A stretch of 7,600 nt of DNA from NCBI GenBank assembly GCA_022571135.1, contig JACZYK010000122.1, positions 1 through 7,600 on the forward strand, in the 5' to 3' direction. Below, piece after piece: positions 1 through 5,269 of the stretch. The translations under genes were made by a program, and so were the position numbers. The notes below the pieces were generated by a model. The model did no database searches, was not told where the DNA came from, and worked only from the letters and a program-made list of their open reading frames with translations. Each line of letters opens with the position of its first letter. Position 1 is the first letter of the stretch. This stretch comes from Bacteroidota bacterium (GTDB lineage: Bacteria > Bacteroidota > Rhodothermia > Rhodothermales > UBA10348).

Positions 1-999
1 TATGGCCAGCCAGATCAGACTTCTTGCGAGGATCTGAGCCCAGGTGAAGATCACGCCGGCGATGCGAGCGTCGCGATCGGTCGTGCACGCCATCGATCTC
101 TGTGCCAGGTAACCGGTTCCGTCACTGTTCATCTGGAAAAACCACTGCAGCGAGATGATTATGAGAAAAGGCATCAGCACCTCCGGGCCGAGACTCGTTG
201 GGACAAACGAGAGCATTTCGGCCGCTTTCTCCGCCCCGTATGCATCCACGATCTGCCCGGTAAGGGCTCCAAAACCTCCCGCCCGGCTCACGATGATCCA
301 TGCATATACAATCGTTCCGATCATGGCAAGCCCGAACTGCAAGACGTCCGTGGCGATAACGCTTCGCAGTCCACCGGTCGTCGAATACAGCGTCGTAAAG
401 GCAAGGATGAGACCGATACTGATGAAGGCGTTCGTGTTTGCGATCGCCGGGGTCAGTCCCGAGACGCTGTCGCCAAAAGAAAGGCCCAGAAACGAGACGA
501 AGGATGCGATCGAGTCGTAGGCACCGGCGGACAGCCATTCGTGCCAGGGCAGGAAGACCTCGGCGATGCGGACGGACGCCACGAGCACCATCGCCATCAC
601 GACGCAGTTGATTACGGTGCCGTAATACACGGCCTTGAGAACGCGGAGCGGCAGTACACCGGCGCCGCTGTAACGCACTTCGGTCAGTTCCGCATCGGTC
701 AGAACTCCGGCGCGGCGCCATCCGACCGCAAATACGAACGCCATCAGAAGAAAAGCGAGTCCGTAGATCCACAGACGCCAGACCAGAAATACCCCCCCGG
801 TAGCGATCAGGCCGGTGACGAGCAACGGCGTATCCGCGGCAAACTGCGTAGCGGCCATGCTGATTCCGGCGCGCCATCCCGTAATCGTTTTGCCGGCCAG
901 GAAATATTCCTGCAGATTTTTGGACGCTTTGCGCCTCGATCGCAGACCCGAAGAGATCGCGTAAACGACAAACGCGAGAACAATCAGAAGATCAAGCAT
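1..999 (-). CDS. Sodium:solute symporter (SSS family), N-terminal 333 residues; C-terminus beyond left edge
   Basis: This is an inner-membrane, cation-coupled transporter of the SSS family (LeuT fold); the substrate cannot be told from sequence. Read on the minus strand from ATG 997-999, the frame stays open for 333 codons to the window edge. It begins with a hydrophobic helix (MLDLLIVLAFVVYAISSG), then FLAGKTITGWRAGIS at residues 33-47, the usual SSS pattern of a cytoplasmic loop leading into a broken helix, followed by AATQFAADTPLLVTG. YSTTGGLRSVIATDVLQF near residues 205-222 matches the conserved SSS segment 'YS..GGL.aV..TD..Q', and a late loop reads GTGYLAQRSMA (294-304). Many hydrophobic segments alternate with short loops. 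Family members usually have about 500-600 residues, so 150-270 are missing here. No Shine-Dalgarno site precedes the chosen ATG. The frame is open further upstream, but that part is Arg/Ser-rich and not helix-like. The gene diverges from the lyase-like gene. Family assignment is secure; substrate is unknown. Confidence 0.93.
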   Translation of the reverse strand, partial: MLDLLIVLAFVVYAISSGLRSRRKASKNLQEYFLAGKTITGWRAGISMAATQFAADTPLLVTGLIATGGVFLVWRLWIYGLAFLLMAFVFAVGWRRAGVLTDAELTEVRYSGAGVLPLRVLKAVYYGTVINCVVMAMVLVASVRIAEVFLPWHEWLSAGAYDSIASFVSFLGLSFGDSVSGLTPAIANTNAFISIGLILAFTTLYSTTGGLRSVIATDVLQFGLAMIGTIVYAWIIVSRAGGFGALTGQIVDAYGAEKAAEMLSFVPTSLGPEVLMPFLIIISLQWFFQMNSDGTGYLAQRSMACTTDRDARIAGVIFTWAQILARSLIWLAI

Positions 1000-1215
1000 A
1001 GATACACGGGATTCGTCGTGTGCCGATACGGATCGCGCCCTTCGTCGAAGTGCCGGCGACCCTGAGGACAGGCGGAAGATACAGGAATTGATCCGCCGCA
1101 GCAGGTGCGACGCCTCACCCGGTCGTTCAACACGGATCAGGATCCCGGTCTCGGCTTGCCTTTCCGGACTCTGATCACGATCGTTCTGTGCGTATCACAC
1201 AAGCCAACCGAAACA
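1000..1215. promoter_or_regulatory. Divergent intergenic control region between symporter and lyase-like gene
   Basis: These 216 bases separate two divergent genes and must hold both promoters. I see no clear sigma-70 hexamer pair and no Bacteroidota-type TAnnTTTG box. One small symmetric element stands out: TGTG at 1187-1190, a 5-base spacer, then CACA at 1196-1199, ending 16 bases before the lipoprotein start. Its spacing is too short for a CRP site. A reading frame is open through part of this region from 1105 into the lipoprotein, but it carries no recognisable protein signal and would place 37 residues ahead of the signal peptide. Confidence 0.35.
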
Positions 1216-2232
1216 ATGTGTAAGCACCTCGCCAAGATCGTAACCCCGCTTATCGTGCTCATGATCTCATCGGCCTGCGCGCAGGAGCGGCAGACCGCAA
1301 GCACGGGATCAGATGTCGTTGTCACGGAGTGGCCGGTCCCGTGGGAGCGCACCCGGCCCAGAGACCCCTACGTCGCCCCCGATGGGCGAGTCTGGTTCTG
1401 CGGACAGACGGGTGGCTACCTGGGGGTTCTGGATCCCGAATCAGGGGAATTTGCACGCTATGAATTGGGCGAAGGAGCTAGTCCGCACAATCTGATCGTC
1501 GATAATGACGGATTTGTCTGGTACGCAGGAAACAGGCGCGCGCATATCGGCCGACTGGATCCGGAGACGGGAGACATAAAGAAGTATGATATGCCCGACA
1601 AAGATGCAGTCGATCCGCATACGTTGGTATTCGATTCCGACGGCAACATCTGGTTCACCCTCCAGGGATCGAACATGATCGGGCATTTGAATACGTCCTC
1701 CGGCGAGGTCAGACTTGTGACCGCGCCCACTGCGCGATCCCGTCCTTACGGAATCTGGCTGGACTCATCCGAGCGACCGTGGGTTGCACTTTTCGGTACC
1801 AACAAACTTGCCGTGGTCGATCCGGTGACGATGGAACTGACGGAAATCGACCTCGAACGCGAGCGAATCCGCCCGCGGCGTCTCGTAGTCACATCGGACG
1901 ACAATGTCTGGTTCGTCGATTATGTCGGTGGGTACATGGGCCGCTACGAACCCGATACCGGATTCATTACAGAATTCGCGATGCCGGGCGGTGACTCGGC
2001 TCGGCCGTACGGAATGATTGTAGATGAAAAAGATCGAATCTGGTTCGTCGAAACGGGCGTCTCTCCCAACCGATTCGTCGGATTCGACACTGCGACCGGG
2101 TCCTTCCTGGGAGGCACGGATATTCCCAGTGGTGGAGGCAGCGTGCGCCATATGTACTATGACGCCTCGACCCGGTCCGTGTGGTTCGGAACGGATACGA
2201 ACCATATCGGTCGAGCGGTTTTGCCGGGCTGA
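1216..2232 (+). CDS. Exported lipoprotein, seven-bladed beta-propeller of the streptogramin (virginiamycin B) lyase type
   Basis: This is a predicted 338-residue lipoprotein with a virginiamycin B lyase-like propeller. A hydrophobic stretch (TPLIVLMISSAC) ends in a lipobox-like ISSAC with Cys at residue 21, so the mature protein is probably membrane-anchored outside the cytoplasm. Seven copies of a blade motif ending in V/I-W-F follow: DGRVWF, DGFVWY, DGNIWF, ERPWV, DDNVWF, KDRIWF and TRSVWF. Their Trp residues fall at 60, 102, 146, 189, 232, 276 and 323, a regular 42-47 residue period that fits one complete seven-bladed ring. I chose ATG 1216 over the upstream in-frame ATG at 1105 because it places the signal peptide at the N-terminus. 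No Shine-Dalgarno site is visible. True Vgb enzymes linearise streptogramin B antibiotics using His/Glu residues and Mg2+. Candidate His residues lie in SPHN, DPHT and VRHM, but equivalence cannot be shown without alignment. Many environmental homologues are not resistance enzymes, so I call the fold and not the activity. Confidence 0.85.
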   Translation: MCKHLAKIVTPLIVLMISSACAQERQTASTGSDVVVTEWPVPWERTRPRDPYVAPDGRVWFCGQTGGYLGVLDPESGEFARYELGEGASPHNLIVDNDGFVWYAGNRRAHIGRLDPETGDIKKYDMPDKDAVDPHTLVFDSDGNIWFTLQGSNMIGHLNTSSGEVRLVTAPTARSRPYGIWLDSSERPWVALFGTNKLAVVDPVTMELTEIDLERERIRPRRLVVTSDDNVWFVDYVGGYMGRYEPDTGFITEFAMPGGDSARPYGMIVDEKDRIWFVETGVSPNRFVGFDTATGSFLGGTDIPSGGGSVRHMYYDASTRSVWFGTDTNHIGRAVLPG

Positions 2233-2327
2233 GTCGCCACCGGATCCCGACGCGGTCCAATCGAGATCGTATCGGAACTCGCAGTTGAATCGATCCGGCA
2301 TTTTAATCCGAGCCGGGAGAGGCGGTG
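2233..2327. other. Short convergent intergenic spacer, no clear terminator
   Basis: This 95-bp gap lies between two converging genes, where a bidirectional terminator would be expected. CCGGAT and ATCCGG copies flank a loop of about 45 bases and no uridine tract follows, so no intrinsic terminator can be supported. Confidence 0.3.
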
Positions 2328-3467
2328 TCAGATTTTGAGAAAGATCTTTTTTCGGAATAGGAAATACAGGAAGGCCCACTCTACCAGGACATATCCGATC
2401 CACGAAATCATCTCTTTTGCCGACTCACTCAGACCTTGAATCACGCCAAGGAGCAAGAAATCGGAGGTATAAGCGAAATCGATGATCGATCCGGCCATGT
2501 AAACGAGGATCGAATTCATCCCGATTACTACGAAAAAGAAGGCCCAATTTCGCTTACCCCAGACGTCGATGACCGCATAGAACAGGGCCAGCAAAAGCAG
2601 ACTCCATCCGCCGGCATAAAGGACGAATGAGCTGGACCACAGGTTTTTATTGATCGCGAAGGCAAATCCCCAGACCCATCCTGCAAGCAGACAAACGACG
2701 CCGGCCCCGGCCAAAAACAGCGCCTTGAGGCCTCCGGAAATACCCGGGAAGTCGCGTCTCAGAAAGTGACCAGCAAACGTTCCGAGCAAAGCTGTCGAAA
2801 TCGCCGGAACCGTGCCCAGCAGCCCCTCCGGGTCGTGGACCTCCAGGTACAGCTTTCCGGGCACGAGCAGACGGTCTATATAAGCGGCCAAGCTACCCTC
2901 GACCGTCAGCTGGCCCGCGCCGAAGCCCGGTACCGGAATCAGTTTCATGGCCGCCCAGTAACCTAGGAGCAGCCCGAAGAACCAGATTACTCGAGCGCGA
3001 AGCTCCGTGTTCAGAACGATCAACCCGCAGAACATATACGCCAAACCGATCCGTCCGAGCACGCTCGGGTAACGCATATCCTCGAGAGGGACCCGGAACA
3101 GGCCATTGTTGTAAATAATTCCGAGCAGGACGAGTATCAAACCGCGCCGAATGACATGAATCGTCATTTTCCGTCTGTCGTCGCCTCGTTCCAGTCGCCG
3201 GGTCAACGAGAACGGCATTGCCACGCCTGCAACAAATAGGAAAAGCGGAAAGATCATGTCATAGAAGACGAACCCGTTCCACGCCACGTGCTCCAACTGG
3301 TATGACGCCCACAGCACCAGCGACCACCCGGTCAATTCGGCCAGGGCATGAATAATGCCTTCTCCACCGACGATCCAGAACATGTCGAAGCCGCGTAGGG
3401 CGTCCAGTGATACCAGTCGCGAACTGGTTTTCGGGGGATTCGTGGGAGATGATTCAGCAACGCTCAT
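2328..3467 (-). CDS. Multi-pass membrane acyltransferase, heparan-alpha-glucosaminide N-acetyltransferase-like (DUF5009 / NagX family)
   Basis: This 379-residue membrane protein of about ten hydrophobic segments belongs to the family that includes lysosomal HGSNAT and bacterial NagX/DUF5009 proteins. HGSNAT carries an acetyl group from acetyl-CoA across the membrane to the amino group of terminal glucosamine. Family landmarks appear in order: SLDALRGFDMFWI (20-32), EHVAWNGFVFYDMIFP (59-74), YIDRLL (196-201), HDPEGLLGTVPAI (211-223), NKNLWSSSFVL (273-283), GMNSILVYM (316-324) and the C-terminal FRKKIFLKI. Human HGSNAT, as I recall it, has near-identical blocks (HASWNG, YIDRLL, YDPEGILGT, NKNLW, GMNSILVY, YRKKIFWKI), and its active-site His sits in HASWNG, matching His60 here. 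The start is well supported: AGGAGG lies 5 bases before ATG 3465-3467. The bacterial substrate is inferred at best; amino sugars of the cell wall or of scavenged glycans are plausible. The gene stands alone on its strand, with no chitin or heparin genes visible nearby. Confidence 0.9.
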   Translation of the reverse strand: MSVAESSPTNPPKTSSRLVSLDALRGFDMFWIVGGEGIIHALAELTGWSLVLWASYQLEHVAWNGFVFYDMIFPLFLFVAGVAMPFSLTRRLERGDDRRKMTIHVIRRGLILVLLGIIYNNGLFRVPLEDMRYPSVLGRIGLAYMFCGLIVLNTELRARVIWFFGLLLGYWAAMKLIPVPGFGAGQLTVEGSLAAYIDRLLVPGKLYLEVHDPEGLLGTVPAISTALLGTFAGHFLRRDFPGISGGLKALFLAGAGVVCLLAGWVWGFAFAINKNLWSSSFVLYAGGWSLLLLALFYAVIDVWGKRNWAFFFVVIGMNSILVYMAGSIIDFAYTSDFLLLGVIQGLSESAKEMISWIGYVLVEWAFLYFLFRKKIFLKI

Positions 3468-3472
3468 TCAGG

Positions 3473-3478
3473 CCTCCT
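3473..3478 (-). promoter_or_regulatory. Strong Shine-Dalgarno site for the acyltransferase gene
   Basis: On the minus strand this reads AGGAGG followed by CCTGA and then the ATG. It is a full anti-16S match at 5-base spacing, fixes the start codon, and is the strongest ribosome-binding site in the window. Confidence 0.8.
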
Positions 3479-3563
3479 GACGGGTTCCTTTGAAATGGGT
3501 GAGACTATAGATCTACGCGAGACGATTCCGCATTCGCCTCGACCGGACTGTGAAAGATTAGAC

Positions 3564-3576
3564 ACTGCGTCGCAGT
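3564..3576. repeat. Perfect 13-base inverted repeat ACTGCG-T-CGCAGT
   Basis: A perfect palindrome (6+1+6) lies in the 115-bp gap between the acyltransferase start and the ATG of the broken DUF4440 gene, ending 6 bases before that ATG. It could be a small operator serving either divergent gene. A palindrome of this size can occur by chance in several kilobases, so the claim is weak. Confidence 0.3.
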
Positions 3577-3582
3577 CCGTCA

Positions 3583-3979
3583 ATGCCTGCGATTAAACCG
3601 ACCCGCCGTGCGGAGATCAGAGATCGACGGCTGAGGCGGTGGAGCACGACCGTTCATCGCCGCGCAGCTGTATGCAGACGACGCTCTCGTACTCAGGCCG
3701 GGGCGAGCCGACCTTACCGGCCGCGACGCCCTGGACGAATTCGTCATCGGAATCAACGAGACACCGGGATTCGATGTCGGATTCGAGACCAGATTCGTTG
3801 AGATATCCCAGGATGCGACGCTCGGCTATTCGATGGCAATTGTCCGGGTCGTCAGAGACGGTGAAAATGGTGAACGCTTCGTCGAGCGCAACAGAGATCT
3901 TCATCTATGGAGGAAAGCGGACGACGTATCGTGGAAACTGGTCCTCAATATCTGGAACGAAGCGCCTCCCGAGCGTTAG
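3583..3979 (+). pseudogene. Frame-disrupted DUF4440 / SnoaL-like protein gene
   Basis: The frame ending at TAG 3977-3979 reads as an excellent DUF4440/SnoaL-like (NTF2-fold) domain: AQLYADDALVLRPG, then LTGRDALDEFV, then LGYSMAIVRVVRDG, then DLHLWRKADDVSWKLVLNIW and a short tail. These match the family pattern 'LYADDA..L.PG...GR.AI..F' and 'WKIV.DIWN'. The frame has no start codon ahead of the domain, and a TGA at 3632-3634 interrupts it. The missing first helix can be pieced together from other frames: AVRRSEID is in the same frame just before the TGA (bases 3605-3628), AEAVEHDR is in a second frame (about 3630-3652), and FIAAQLY resumes the first from 3653. This implies one extra base near 3629 and one missing base near 3652. 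An ATG at 3583 (MPAIKPTRRAEIRD, a third frame) may mark the old start. The gene is either a young pseudogene or damaged by assembly errors. Intact relatives are small, often cytoplasmic or secreted proteins of uncertain role. I am confident of the family and less sure about the 5' boundary. Confidence 0.72.
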
Positions 3980-4102
3980 GGCCTCAATCCAGTCCGAAAA
4001 CCTGCGCTTATAGGACTAACTGGTCGACAACGCCGGCACGCGGAAGCGCCTCAGGGTATTAGCGTCGTTCGTGGTATTCGGCGCCGTCGCGGGAGCAATT
4101 AT

Positions 4103-5230
4103 TTATTCCAGCTCTTCGAGCGCTTCCAGGAGCGACCCTACTGTCTGCTGATTGGCCTGAACGACCGATGAGTCCCTTCCTTCGGAGGATACCGATCGTC
4201 GTCTGTCGTGCAGATCCGGCCTGATCGACTCGCGTCTGAATCCCCACCGATCCATCCATTCCGCGGGCAGACGCTCCGGCAGTTCAGCATCTGCCAGACA
4301 ATGGGCGAGAAGTGCCCAGACGCGCGTCGTGGAGTCGAAAGCATATCCGCCGCCGAGCGCGACCACCATCCGCCCTTCGGTTATTTCCTCCGAGAGCACG
4401 ATGAGTCGGCGAAAGAGAGTTTCGTAGGCATGCGTGGTCAGCGACAGATGCGCGAGCGGATCCAGGTAGTGCGCATCAGCTCCGGACTGAATGACGAGTA
4501 CATCCGGATCGAAATGCCTGAGTACCCGGGGAACGACCTCCTCGAAAGATTCCAGGTAACTGGCATCCTGCGTTCCGGGACTCAGGGGCACATTGACGCT
4601 CGTACCTATGGCTCTCCCGTTCCCCAACTCATTGATCTCCCCCGTCCCCGGAAAGAGAAAGCGCCCGGACTCGTGCAGACTAAGCGTCAGCACATCCGGA
4701 TCGTTATAGTAGATGGCCTGGACGCCGTCCCCGTGGTGTACGTCGATATCCACATATGCAACGCGCAGACCGCGTGCCCGGAGCGCCTCGATTGTAAATG
4801 CCGGATCATTGTATACACAGAATCCGGAGGCCCGGCCGGGCATGGCATGATGGAGCCCTCCGCCAAGCTGCAGTACGCGTTTCGAAACGCCCTCTGCGAC
4901 CAACCGACCTGCAAGTTGAGATCCTCCGCACAGGGCGCAGGTGGCCTCATGCATGCCGGGAAATACGGGTACGTCTCCAGTCTCCAGGCCGAAATAGAGA
5001 GGATATGGAACGGCTCGCCCGACGGAAGCGGCCTTGATGGCCTCGACGAACGCTCGCTCGTGTATCGCCAACACGTCGGATTCGGTGGCAGGATCGGGCT
5101 TGATCCAATCCGCCGCCAGGTCCATCTGTTCGAGCAGCTCGACGACAGCCTCCCACCGATCGGGTGTGAATGGATGCCCCGGACCGAAATCGTACTTCAG
5201 GTAGTCGGCGCTATAGACGATTTTGAGCAT
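4103..5230 (-). CDS. acuC: AcuC-type zinc-dependent deacetylase (class I/II histone deacetylase superfamily)
   Basis: This 375-residue cytoplasmic deacetylase is of the arginase/HDAC fold and most like AcuC, which in Bacillus removes acetyl groups from acetyl-CoA synthetase lysines and so reactivates it. The family residues are visible: the HH pair in GGGLHHAMPGRASGFCVYND (His127/His128), zinc ligands Asp163 and His165 in DIDVHHGDG, Asp252 in SGADAH, and the transition-state Tyr296 in LGGGYAFDS. The early GPGHPFTPDR and the late ELPERLPAEWMDRW (about 316-329) are the AcuC flavour, and the length fits that subfamily. The charged tail after residue 340 is not recognisable. The start at ATG 5228-5230 follows a GGGG purine run 5 bases upstream. 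The gene lies 39 bp downstream of the M61 peptidase on the same strand, so co-transcription is likely. No acs or acetyltransferase gene is visible nearby, so the substrate is an inference from the family. Some relatives act on acetylpolyamines or other acetylated small molecules. Confidence 0.9.
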   Translation of the reverse strand: MLKIVYSADYLKYDFGPGHPFTPDRWEAVVELLEQMDLAADWIKPDPATESDVLAIHERAFVEAIKAASVGRAVPYPLYFGLETGDVPVFPGMHEATCALCGGSQLAGRLVAEGVSKRVLQLGGGLHHAMPGRASGFCVYNDPAFTIEALRARGLRVAYVDIDVHHGDGVQAIYYNDPDVLTLSLHESGRFLFPGTGEINELGNGRAIGTSVNVPLSPGTQDASYLESFEEVVPRVLRHFDPDVLVIQSGADAHYLDPLAHLSLTTHAYETLFRRLIVLSEEITEGRMVVALGGGYAFDSTTRVWALLAHCLADAELPERLPAEWMDRWGFRRESIRPDLHDRRRSVSSEGRDSSVVQANQQTVGSLLEALEELE

Positions 5231-5235
5231 GCATG

Positions 5236-5255
5236 CCCCTTTGGGGACAAATGTA
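5236..5255 (-). promoter_or_regulatory. Small hairpin over the acuC ribosome-binding site, with a TAnnTTTG-like box
   Basis: On the minus strand the gap before acuC reads TACATTTG (5255-5248), then CCCC-AAA-GGGG (5246-5236), CATGC and the ATG. TACATTTG fits the Bacteroidota -7 consensus TAnnTTTG, but no TTTG -33 partner is seen at the expected distance, so promoter activity is doubtful. The 4-base stem covers the GGGG that serves as the ribosome-binding run, and could tune translation of the second gene of the pair. Confidence 0.3.
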
Positions 5256-5269
5256 CGCGCCGAAACTGA

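Noticed and set aside
122..877. 251-residue minus-strand open frame rich in Arg and Gly
   Set aside because: It overlaps the symporter in another frame, has no hydrophobic pattern or family motif, and is a shadow of the real gene.
541..1065. 174-residue plus-strand frame opposite the symporter
   Set aside because: Its composition is typical of antisense to a membrane-protein gene, with no recognisable domain; the minus-strand translation is clearly coding.
1765..2403. 212-residue minus-strand frame antisense to the lyase-like gene
   Set aside because: The plus strand shows seven regular blades. The antisense product shows no motif and also overlaps the end of the acyltransferase gene.
3523..3534. 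12-base identity CGATTCCGCATT also at 7142-7153, each upstream of a minus-strand gene
   Set aside because: One or two chance 12-base matches are expected within 7.6 kb. No longer shared context was found, so a common regulatory site is not supported.
3617..3904. 95-residue minus-strand frame in the broken-gene region
   Set aside because: It is opposite the DUF4440 coding frame, which has clear family motifs; no motif or ribosome-binding site supports the minus strand.
3989..4023. Imperfect inverted repeat AGTCC ... GGACT with outer CCAG/CTGG after the DUF4440 stop
   Set aside because: The loop is 17 bases, the outer pairing is out of register, and no U-tract follows.
4208..5269. 353-residue plus-strand frame antisense to acuC
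   Set aside because: It spans nearly all of acuC on the opposite strand, which carries every HDAC catalytic motif. Such long antisense frames are a codon-bias by-product in G+C-rich genes.
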